Source of the DNA: CAYYNP01 sp964472545
GTDB taxonomy: Bacteria > Planctomycetota > Planctomycetia > Pirellulales > Thermoguttaceae
Direction of reading: 5' to 3'
DNA length: 64,000 nt
Assembly: GCA_964472545.1 (NCBI GenBank)
Contig: CAYYNP010000005.1
Span: 26,773 to 90,772, forward strand
Of this stretch, positions 16,753 to 24,308 are shown in pieces; position 1 is the first letter of the stretch; the number at the start of each line of letters is the position of its first letter. The position numbers were made by a program, and so were the translations under genes. The notes below the pieces were generated by a model that did no database searches, was not told the DNA's origin, and worked only from the letters and a program-made list of their open reading frames with translations.

Positions 16753-19700
16753 ATGAGAAGACGCCCGAGATGGTTGCGGCAACGGAGTTCCGGCTGCCGG
16801 TGTGCGATGTCGATTCTTGCCTGTCTGGCGGCCGGCTTTCTGTTGGCGTATCCCTGCGTTGCACAGGCCGAACCGGCTGGGTCATTCGTAATTCCGGCGT
16901 GGGCGTTTGATCGGGGGAACGCGAAGACGTTTACCTCGAGTTGGGCGGACGCGGAGCCGATGGTGGCTTCCAGCGGGGATCTGCCGCTGGAGATCGAGTT
17001 TGATATCGAGTTTCCCGTGGAGGCGGAGTATACGCTTTGTATTCGCTACGCCGCGGCGGCGGCTAGGCCGGTGGAAGTGTATCTGGATAAGAAGAAACTC
17101 GGGTCCGGCTGCCGCACAGTAACCGGGAGTTGGAACACCAGCACCGCACAGTGGGAAGAGACCTGCAAGCACAAGATCACCCAGGGCAAACACACCGTTC
17201 GGCTGAGAAGCAACAACGTCTTCCCGCACATCGTCAGCCTGCGGTTCGATTCGGACCAGGCGTTTCCCGAAGGTTGGAAACTCGAACGTCCCAACGCGCG
17301 GAAACTCACCAGCCCGCCGCCGGTGCCCAAGGCGAATCGCTACACGCCCGAGTTCGTCGACGCGGCGACGCTGCGCCGGGCGCTTGAGGACCTCGCGGCG
17401 ACGTTCGGCCGGCAATACCCGAACGGCTCGCAGTATCTCGAACAACTCGACGCCCTGGAAGCCCAGCAACAGGCCGTCGAAGACGGCACGGACGAAGAAA
17501 AGCACGCCGTGACCGACGCGCTGATCGCGCTGCGGCGCGAGGCCCTGTTGGCCAATCCGCTGTTGGACTTCGACAAGCTGCTATTGGTCCGTCGCGGGGC
17601 CGGCTCGCCCAGCTTGGGGCTGCCGCGGAACTGGCAGAGCAACTCCAGCCTGCCGAAGTCGGGCTTCGACGACCAGATCGAAGTGCTCTCGCCCGTAGGG
17701 CCCGACGGCGAACTGACCACGATCTACAAACCCGAGGCCGGCAAGTTTACCGGCGACGTCGACCTGCACTTTGACGCCGAGAAGATGCTCTTCTCGATGC
17801 CCGGCAGCCACAAGCGCTGGCAAGTCTTCGAGATGAACACGGACGGCAGCGGCCTGCGAGAACTCACCGGCGAGCAGCCCGACGTGGACAGCTACGATGC
17901 CTGTTACTTGCCCGACGGCAAGATCATCTTCACTTCGACGGCCTGTTTCATCGGCGTGCCCTGCGTCTACGGCGGCTCGCACGTGGCCGTGAATTACGTG
18001 ATGGACGCCGACGGCGGGGCGATCCGCCAACTCTGCTTCGACCAGGAGCACGACTGGTGCCCGGTGGTGTTGAACAACGGCCGAGTGCTCTATACGCGTT
18101 GGGAATACACCGACACGCCCCACTCCAACACGCGGCTGCTGTTCCACATGAACCCCGACGGCACACAGCAGATGGAGTATTACGGCAGCAACTCCTATTG
18201 GCCCAACTCGTTCTTCTATACGCGCCCCATCCCCGGCCACCCGACCAAGGTGGCCGGCGTGATCGGCGGGCATCACGACAACCCGCGGATGGGCGAACTG
18301 GTGATCTTCGACCCGGCCCGCGGACGCCACGAAGCCACCGGGGCCGTGCAGCGGATTCCCGGCTACGGCGAAAAGGTCGAACCGATCATTGCCGACGGGC
18401 TGACCAAGGCGAGTTGGCCAAAGTTCCTGCACCCGTATCCGCTGAGCGAGAAGTACTTCATCGTGTCGATGAAGCCGACGCCGAAGTCGCTCTGGGGTGT
18501 TTACCTTGTCGACACGTTCGACAACGTAACGCTGATCAAGGAGATACCCGGCTATGCACTGTTGGAGCCGATCCCGTTGCGCCCCGTAACGCCGCCGCCG
18601 GTGATTCCGGAGAAAGTCGACCTGACCCGCAAGGACGCCCTGGTCTACATCCCCGACATCTACGCCGGCGACGGCCTGAAGGGCGTGCCGCGCGGCACGG
18701 TCAAGTCGATGCGGATCCTCACGTACCACTTCTCCTACCAGGGCATGGGCGGGCTGCTGGGCGTGATCGGGATGGACGGGCCGTGGGACATCAAACGCGT
18801 GGTGGGCACGGTGCCGGTCGAGGCCGACGGCTCGGCCAAGTTCCGGCTGCCGGCCAACATGCCCGTCTCGCTACAGCCGCTCGACGCCGACGGCAAGGCC
18901 TTGCAGCTTATGCGAAGCTGGATGACGGCCATGCCCGGCGAGGTCGTCTCATGCACGGGCTGCCACGAGCGGCAAAACACGTCGCCCATCGTGCGGCAGA
19001 CGCTCGCGGCCACTCGGGCCCCGTCGCGGATCGAGCCGTGGTACGGGCCGATCCGCGGGTTCAGCTACGCCCGGGAAGTGCAGCCGGTGATCGACAAATA
19101 CTGCGTCGGCTGTCACGACGGCCAGCCGCGATCCGACGGCACGCAACTCGCCGATCTACGCGGCGACGTGAAGATCACCGATTGGCGTTCGGTCACGCCG
19201 GGCAACGGCGGCGGCCACGCGGGCAAGTTCTCCGTGGGCTATGCTGAACTGCACCGCTACGTCCGACGGCCCGGCATCGAAAGCGACTATCACGTGCTCG
19301 AACCGCTAGAGTTCCACGCCGACACCACGCAACTCGTGCAGATGCTCCGCCGCGGCCACCACAACGTGAAGCTTGACGCCGAAGGCTGGGACCGACTGAT
19401 CACTTGGATCGATCTGAATTGCCCTTACCACGGCACCTGGGGCGAGGAACTCGACAATCCGGGCGTGCAACGCGAGCGGCGGCGGGATCTGCTGAAGCTC
19501 TACGCCAATGTGGACGACGACCCGGAGGCGGTCGTGCAACTCAACACCGGGCCGATCGAGCCGGTGATGCCGGAGCCGCTCGAAGAAGCCGCCCCGCAAC
19601 CGATCGAATGCGCCGGCTGGCCGTTCGACGCGGCAGAAGCGCAGCGTCGCCAGTCGGCCGCCGGGCCGGTCACGCGGCAGACGGTTCCGCTGGCCGACGG

Positions 19701-20535
19701 CGTCGACCTCGAGTTGGCCCTGATCCCCGCCGGACAGTTCGTCATGGGCAGCAGTGAGGGCGAAATCGACCAGCGGCCGCGGTCGCGCGTCGATATCGAA
19801 CGGCCGTTCTGGATGGCCACCTGCGAAGTGACCAACGAGCAATACGCCCTGTTCGACGCGTCGCACGACAGCCGCGTGGAAACCAAGAACGCCTATCAGT
19901 TCGGCATCCACGGCTATCCGATGAACCGGCCCGAGCAGCCGGTGGTCCGGGTGTCGTACGGCCGCGCGAAGGCGTTCTGCCGTTGGCTCAGCGAGAAGAC
20001 CGGCCAGCGATTCGACCTGCCCAGCGAGGCCCAATGGGAATATGCCTGCCGAGCGGGAACCAACACGCCGGCGTCTTACGGCGAGCTGGACGCCGACTTT
20101 GGCCCCTTCGCCAACTTCGCCGACGCCACGATGACCAAGTTTGCCAGCAACCCCTACACGGTCGACCAGCCGCTGGCCAACCCGCCGAAGTATGACGATT
20201 GGATCCCCAAGGACCCCCGCTACAACGACGGCGCATTGCTCTCCGTGGCGCCGGGCAACTATCGGCCGAACGCCTGGGGATTGTTCGACATGCACGGCAA
20301 CGTGGCCGAGTGGACCCGCACGGCATATCGTCCCTATCCCTACGACCCCGACGACGACCGCGAGTCGCCGGCGGCATCCCAGCGCGTCGTCATCCGCGGC
20401 GGTTCCTGGCGCGATCGGCCGAAGCGTGGCACGTCGAGTTTCCGGCTGGGCTACCGGCAGTTTCAGGGGGTGTACAACGTAGGCTTTCGTGTGATTTGCG
20501 AAGTCGGGCCGGAGGTCGTCGCTCGGGCCGAGTAG
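16753..20535 (+). CDS. HZS-alpha-like dihaem cytochrome fused to a formylglycine-generating-enzyme-like domain
   Basis: A 1260-aa exported protein, ATG at 16753 with GGAG nine bases before it. The N-terminal region is basic and then hydrophobic (signal, to about residue 40, AQA-EPAG). Residues about 45-180 look like a beta-sandwich; about 255-720 are the hydrazine-synthase-alpha-like part (LLDFDKLLLVRRGAG, MNTDGSGLRELTGEQPDVDSYDACYLPDGKIIF). Two CxxCH motifs follow at Cys734 (CTGCH) and Cys784 (CVGCH). From about residue 985 to the end is a complete FGE-sulfatase/SUMF1-like domain (IPAGQFVMGSSEGEIDQRP, LPSEAQWEYACRAGT, GLFDMHGNVAEWT, VIRGGSWRD). In planctomycetes such domains are often fused to secreted proteins and may bind ligands rather than make formylglycine. 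It shares architecture with the gene at 12078 but lacks the discoidin domain and the third haem site. Confidence 0.87.
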   Translation: MRRRPRWLRQRSSGCRCAMSILACLAAGFLLAYPCVAQAEPAGSFVIPAWAFDRGNAKTFTSSWADAEPMVASSGDLPLEIEFDIEFPVEAEYTLCIRYAAAAARPVEVYLDKKKLGSGCRTVTGSWNTSTAQWEETCKHKITQGKHTVRLRSNNVFPHIVSLRFDSDQAFPEGWKLERPNARKLTSPPPVPKANRYTPEFVDAATLRRALEDLAATFGRQYPNGSQYLEQLDALEAQQQAVEDGTDEEKHAVTDALIALRREALLANPLLDFDKLLLVRRGAGSPSLGLPRNWQSNSSLPKSGFDDQIEVLSPVGPDGELTTIYKPEAGKFTGDVDLHFDAEKMLFSMPGSHKRWQVFEMNTDGSGLRELTGEQPDVDSYDACYLPDGKIIFTSTACFIGVPCVYGGSHVAVNYVMDADGGAIRQLCFDQEHDWCPVVLNNGRVLYTRWEYTDTPHSNTRLLFHMNPDGTQQMEYYGSNSYWPNSFFYTRPIPGHPTKVAGVIGGHHDNPRMGELVIFDPARGRHEATGAVQRIPGYGEKVEPIIADGLTKASWPKFLHPYPLSEKYFIVSMKPTPKSLWGVYLVDTFDNVTLIKEIPGYALLEPIPLRPVTPPPVIPEKVDLTRKDALVYIPDIYAGDGLKGVPRGTVKSMRILTYHFSYQGMGGLLGVIGMDGPWDIKRVVGTVPVEADGSAKFRLPANMPVSLQPLDADGKALQLMRSWMTAMPGEVVSCTGCHERQNTSPIVRQTLAATRAPSRIEPWYGPIRGFSYAREVQPVIDKYCVGCHDGQPRSDGTQLADLRGDVKITDWRSVTPGNGGGHAGKFSVGYAELHRYVRRPGIESDYHVLEPLEFHADTTQLVQMLRRGHHNVKLDAEGWDRLITWIDLNCPYHGTWGEELDNPGVQRERRRDLLKLYANVDDDPEAVVQLNTGPIEPVMPEPLEEAAPQPIECAGWPFDAAEAQRRQSAAGPVTRQTVPLADGVDLELALIPAGQFVMGSSEGEIDQRPRSRVDIERPFWMATCEVTNEQYALFDASHDSRVETKNAYQFGIHGYPMNRPEQPVVRVSYGRAKAFCRWLSEKTGQRFDLPSEAQWEYACRAGTNTPASYGELDADFGPFANFADATMTKFASNPYTVDQPLANPPKYDDWIPKDPRYNDGALLSVAPGNYRPNAWGLFDMHGNVAEWTRTAYRPYPYDPDDDRESPAASQRVVIRGGSWRDRPKRGTSSFRLGYRQFQGVYNVGFRVICEVGPEVVARAE

Positions 20536-20536
20536 C

Positions 20537-21664
20537 CTACTGCTGTTGGTCCTCCAGCAACGACAGCAGCGGATACGCCGGATTGTAATGCTTGTTCAGG
20601 AACAGTTGATTCTGTTCGCGATAGAGTGTCTCGCCGATTCGATCGGCCACGGGAATCAGCATCTGCTCGTAGCGGCAGAGGACGGGCGACACTTCGGCCA
20701 CACTGCCGGTGGTCTGCCAATTCAGGCAACCGCACGTGTTGTGGCAGCGGTGGCGGATCGAGCACTGCCGGCATGGTTCCTTCCGGCGTTGCGACTCGTC
20801 GCGGAGGCCATTCCGCTTCTTCTCGTCAACTCCCGAGGCCACGTCACCAATACACCAGCGGCTCGCCCGCCCGGCGGTGGTAAACTGCACGCAAGGGAAG
20901 AGGTAGCCCTCCGGATCGACGGAGATCTGGCGAATCCCCAGTTCGCAGTGTTCTTTGCAGACGTGCTCGCCCTGGATGTGCGAGGAGAGCTTCACCTCGA
21001 ACGGGCTGAAATAGAACTTCCGCCCCTGCCGGGTCCACTCGATGTAGAGGTCGCCCAGCCGCTGGATCTGTTCGGCGAGCTGGTTCAACTCGGCGTCGCC
21101 CCACGGCCCAGCGTAGTTGAGCGAGACGACCAGGTAGCGGCAGCCTTCGTCGAGCAGAAACGAAACCGATTCGGCGAACCACCGCACCGTGTCGGGGTTG
21201 ACCACCGTTAACACGCTGGCGTAGGGCCGCGCGGCCAACAGCATCCGCAACTTCGGCAGCACGCGATCGAAGCCGGGGGAGCCGTCCGGCAGGCGGCGAT
21301 GCCGGTCGTGGGCCTCGCGCACGCCGTCGAGACTGAGGGCAATCAGGACGTCCTCCTCCAGGGCGAACTCGAGAAACGCCTCGTCCAGCAGCAGGCCGTT
21401 GGTGGTGAGTTTGAAATGGAAGCGGCCTTCACCGCGCCGTTGCATCGCCCGGGCTTCGCCCACCAGATCGCGGATCGTCGGCCGGCACAACAGCGGCTCG
21501 CCGCCGAAGAAGATAATGCCGCAGGAACCGTCCGTCGTCCGAGCCCCCAGCCGCAAGGCCTTGCAGCCGGTGTCGAACGACATCGCCGCGCCCGTTTTGG
21601 GCGGGGCATAGCAGTACGAGCAGCGGGCGTTGCAGGACCGGGTTAAGTGCAGCGTGAGGTGCAT
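20537..21664 (-). CDS. Radical SAM/SPASM peptide-modifying enzyme
   Basis: A 375-aa protein started at the ATG at 21664 (MHLTLHLTRSCNARCSYCY). C11-x3-C15-x2-C18 is the radical-SAM 4Fe-4S motif, followed by FFGGEPLL and KLTTNGLLLD, and ALSLDG in the TIM-barrel. The C-terminal third has a SPASM-type auxiliary cluster region with many Cys (CKEHCELG; CRQCSIRHRCHNTCGCLNWQTTGS; VLCRYEQML). Such enzymes modify peptides or act as anaerobic sulfatase maturases. Its start lies four bases after the stop of the lipoprotein gene at 21669-22475, so the three genes 22555-23280, 21669-22475 and this one form one operon. It converges on the FGE-like cytochrome gene, whose stop is one base away from its own. 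Its likely substrates are the two lipoproteins (inference). Confidence 0.85.
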   Translation of the reverse strand: MHLTLHLTRSCNARCSYCYAPPKTGAAMSFDTGCKALRLGARTTDGSCGIIFFGGEPLLCRPTIRDLVGEARAMQRRGEGRFHFKLTTNGLLLDEAFLEFALEEDVLIALSLDGVREAHDRHRRLPDGSPGFDRVLPKLRMLLAARPYASVLTVVNPDTVRWFAESVSFLLDEGCRYLVVSLNYAGPWGDAELNQLAEQIQRLGDLYIEWTRQGRKFYFSPFEVKLSSHIQGEHVCKEHCELGIRQISVDPEGYLFPCVQFTTAGRASRWCIGDVASGVDEKKRNGLRDESQRRKEPCRQCSIRHRCHNTCGCLNWQTTGSVAEVSPVLCRYEQMLIPVADRIGETLYREQNQLFLNKHYNPAYPLLSLLEDQQQ

Positions 21665-21668
21665 CGCG

Positions 21669-22475
21669 TCAGATAGCCTTCTGCTCTTGCAGCCAGGCGA
21701 CGAAGTCTTGCGCTTGCCGGCGGAGAAGTTCTCCGGACGCTGCGATGCCTCGCTCGCGCCTAGCCTTCCAATCGTGGCATGGTTCGGGCCACGTATCTGG
21801 AGACGTTGGAGCCGCAGGGTCGTAGAACACGCCCAAGTACACACCGCCCGTACCGTTTTGTCTCGCCTCTGCGACGAGCCACTCGGCCGTGGACTTGTAT
21901 GGCAAGCAAACAGCCGTCGAACCGTCGTCCTCTCCACCGAGGGCATAGTAGTCTGTGATGCCGACAAACTCTACGGCAATCTTCTTCTTTGAGTCGTACC
22001 CATCGAGCGGCAACGGTCTAGCGGCTTCCGGAGTCTCGGCGGTCCCCATTCCGCTGCCAAACGGGTCCCGTGTTCTAGGGTGGCGAGGACTATCCGGCAC
22101 AAGGACTCCCTCAAGAGTCCCGCCGTGTTGCAGTTCGATTCCATGCCGGCCAAGCTCCTCCCGCAGGATCGGCATGGCCTCTTCCTCGGACAGGAAGGCC
22201 GGCGGCGAAACCACCACGCAGCCGCCGGCGCCGACCCCCTCGCCGTGCTCGAAGATCGGTGCGACGGAAATCGACCTCGGCTCGACCTTCGGCGGGGCGG
22301 CTTCGATCGGAGCGTCGTGAATCGGCTTCGCCTCGACCTCCGGCGGGTCGGCTTCCCGTGAGAAGAAGCGGCAGCCTGTGAGGCTGGCCAACGCGAACGA
22401 CGCGGCCCCGGCGAGCACCTCTCGTCGGGTGGGATAGCCGGGCGAACGGCTCTCGGAAACGGGCTTCGGTTTCAT
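21669..22475 (-). CDS. Tat-exported lipoprotein, candidate radical SAM substrate, copy 1
   Basis: A 268-aa protein started at the ATG at 22475 (GGGAG eight bases upstream). The N-terminus has a twin-arginine signal (TRREVLAGAASFALASLTGC) with lipobox LTG-Cys35. The mature protein contains a linker rich in Glu/Pro and then the block ISVAPIFEHGEGVGAGGCVVV (Cys86 within GGCVVV), followed by SPPAFLSEEEAMPILREELGRHGIELQHGG. The C-terminus matches its paralogue (LLRRQAQDFVAWLQEQKAI). It resembles the product of 22555-23280 over its whole length, but with a longer linker. I do not recognise the family. Gene order (lipoprotein, lipoprotein, radical SAM) suggests the conserved Gly/Cys block may be a modification site. 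Confidence 0.75.
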   Translation of the reverse strand: MKPKPVSESRSPGYPTRREVLAGAASFALASLTGCRFFSREADPPEVEAKPIHDAPIEAAPPKVEPRSISVAPIFEHGEGVGAGGCVVVSPPAFLSEEEAMPILREELGRHGIELQHGGTLEGVLVPDSPRHPRTRDPFGSGMGTAETPEAARPLPLDGYDSKKKIAVEFVGITDYYALGGEDDGSTAVCLPYKSTAEWLVAEARQNGTGGVYLGVFYDPAAPTSPDTWPEPCHDWKARRERGIAASGELLRRQAQDFVAWLQEQKAI

Positions 22476-22554
22476 GGCCTGTCTCCCGAAGAAGGCCCCC
22501 CCGTTACCGTGAGGGTGGAACACTACCCGAAAAGTGTCAGCGCGTCAATCGCGG

Positions 22555-23280
22555 TCAGATGGCCTTCTGCTCTTTGAGCCAGGCGACGAAGTCTTGTGCC
22601 TGTTGGCGGAGCAGGTCCTCGGATTCTGCCAAAGTTCGCTTCTTCAGGCGCCGCTCCGTGGTATCCCAGCTTTCGCCTTCGGCCGCCTCTGCGCTGAGGT
22701 CGATCGTGGACACGGGATCGTAGAAGACGCCGAGGAACACACCGTCCTTGCCGTCGCTGCCGTGTTGCTTGGCCACGGCGACGAGGTGTTGCGCGATGTG
22801 CTTCAGAGGATACGAGTCGACCGATGAGTGTCTGGGGGGTTGGCCGAGGGCGCGATAGTCGGCAATTGAAACATACGCCACCGCGATCTTCTTATCGGTG
22901 TCCGTGCCGTCGAGCACCAGTGGCTTGGTGTCGCCCTCCGCTTGTGTCTTGAAGTAGTCGCGGACCTTGACGGGAACGCGCACGCCTTTGAGAACGCCTC
23001 CGGGCTGCAGGGCAACACCGTGTTGGCCGAGTTGCTCCTTCAGGATTCGCATGGCTGCTTCCTCGGAAAGGTACACCGGCGCTGTAACCACGACACAGCC
23101 GTCGGCGCCGACACCGTTGCCGTGCGCGAAAATCGGCGCCACGGAGATCAGTTCGACACAGGCTTGCCCAGAGCCGCATCCGGTGAGACTGACCAGTGCG
23201 AAGGACGCGGCCCCAGCGAGCACCTCGCGCCGGGTGGGATAGCCGGGCCGTGGGCTGTTGGAAACGGGCTTCGGCTTCAT
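22555..23280 (-). CDS. Tat-exported lipoprotein, candidate radical SAM substrate, copy 2
   Basis: A 241-aa protein, ATG at 23280 with AGGAGG seven bases upstream, the strongest ribosome-binding site of the operon, so it is the first gene. The signal is almost identical to copy 1 (PTRREVLAGAASFALVSLTGC, lipobox Cys35). The conserved block reads SVAPIFAHGNGVGADGCVVV with Cys62, followed by LSEEAAMRILKEQLGQHGVALQPGG. Both copies end LRRQAQDFVAWL(Q/K)EQKAI or a close variant. Between the shared N-terminal and C-terminal parts the two diverge, which suggests selection on the Gly-Cys block and the ends. There is no TAT-independent signal. Function unknown. Confidence 0.75.
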   Translation of the reverse strand: MKPKPVSNSPRPGYPTRREVLAGAASFALVSLTGCGSGQACVELISVAPIFAHGNGVGADGCVVVTAPVYLSEEAAMRILKEQLGQHGVALQPGGVLKGVRVPVKVRDYFKTQAEGDTKPLVLDGTDTDKKIAVAYVSIADYRALGQPPRHSSVDSYPLKHIAQHLVAVAKQHGSDGKDGVFLGVFYDPVSTIDLSAEAAEGESWDTTERRLKKRTLAESEDLLRQQAQDFVAWLKEQKAI

Positions 23281-23517
23281 GACCTGCCTCCTGAAGACGA
23301 TCTCAACTCGTTACGGTGAGGTAATTTAGGATACCCGAAAAGTTCCGGTGCGCCAATCAGCATTCGTGGACCAATCGCACATCGCTGACGTGCGCGGGCG
23401 CTTGACGATTTGACCTCGCACGAATCGGCACCTAGACTTCCAGAGAGGGATTTACCTAGGGGCTACTGGGGGGTGGCGCCCCATCCGAACTCCGCCAGAC
23501 CTGACAGGAGGGGAGTT

Positions 23518-24180
23518 GTGCCGGCATATCGAAGTCCAGTGGGCGTGCTGACCGTCATGTTGGCCGCCGGCGCTGCCGCAACGGCTTGTGGCCGGGCCGC
23601 GGCCGACGGCTGCGTCTGCCCGACGGAAGGCCGCGTGATGTTCTTGATCCACGTGCCGGAAGAGGCCAAGGTCTTCATCAACGATCACCCGACCACGACG
23701 CCCGGTTCGCAACGGGTCTTCGTCTCGCCTGGGCTGCTGCCGGGACACCGCTATCCGTACGAGATTCGGGCGGAGCGCGTGCTCGACGGCAATACGCAGC
23801 AGCAAGTCCGCCGCGCGACGCTCGAGGCGGGACAGATGGCCGAAGTGTGGTTCGACTTCGGCACTGCGACCGCCAAGCCCCAGGTGCCGACGCCGGCCGT
23901 TAGGCCGGAATTGCCGACGGTGCAGCACGACGCGCCGACGATCACCCGGCTGACCGTTTGGGTGCCGGCCGACGCGCGGGTCATTCTCCGCGGCCGCGAG
24001 ATTCCCGGCAGCGGGCCGATGCGGACGTTCGCCACCGCACGGCTGGAGATCGACGACCCGCCGGTCCGCTGCACGGTCCGCGCCACGATCGAACGCGACG
24101 GCCGCCCGCTGTCGCGCGAAAAGACGATTGAGTTCCGCGCCGGCTCGTCGTATGAGGTGCGGTTCGACTTCGGGGAGTAG
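23518..24180 (+). CDS. Exported protein with two TIGR03000-type domains
   Basis: A 220-aa protein. I use the GTG at 23518, which has GGAGGGGAG a few bases upstream, rather than an upstream in-frame start at 23410. The N-terminus is hydrophobic (VGVLTVMLAAGAAATACGRAAA) and may be a signal or lipoprotein signal. The first repeat unit (VMFLIHVPEEAKVFINDHPTTTPGSQRVFVSPGLLPGHRYPYEIRAE) fits the planctomycete domain TIGR03000. A second, weaker copy follows (LTVWVPADARVILRGREIPGSGPMRTFATARL) joined by a Pro-rich linker. The domain is secreted or periplasmic in known members, with unknown binding. The 237-bp gap on its left is shared with the divergent lipoprotein operon. Confidence 0.8.
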   Translation: MPAYRSPVGVLTVMLAAGAAATACGRAAADGCVCPTEGRVMFLIHVPEEAKVFINDHPTTTPGSQRVFVSPGLLPGHRYPYEIRAERVLDGNTQQQVRRATLEAGQMAEVWFDFGTATAKPQVPTPAVRPELPTVQHDAPTITRLTVWVPADARVILRGREIPGSGPMRTFATARLEIDDPPVRCTVRATIERDGRPLSREKTIEFRAGSSYEVRFDFGE

Positions 24181-24205
24181 CAGAGTCAACTGCGCGTGGG
24201 GAGAA

Positions 24206-24283
24206 GGTGTGCCGCCGCTTCGCAGAAGCAGGTGTACCTTACGGGCGATTCAGACGGCACTGCTTCTGCGAAGCAGTGGCACA
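24206..24283. repeat. Repeat family F copy 1: cttctgcgaagcag inverted repeat
   Basis: Arms tgccgccgcttcgcagaagc (24210-24229) and gcttctgcgaagcagtggca (24262-24281) are near-complements. A single half copy with ctgcttcacggaagtagtgg is at 54008-54034. It lies between two convergent genes and may double as a transcription end. Confidence 0.7.
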
Positions 24284-24308
24284 AGTGGCACATCTACCAG
24301 TCGGTGGA

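Noticed and set aside
23897..23905. GTTAGGC attC core at about 23900
   Set aside because: It lies in the coding region of the TIGR03000 protein and has no R''-type partner.
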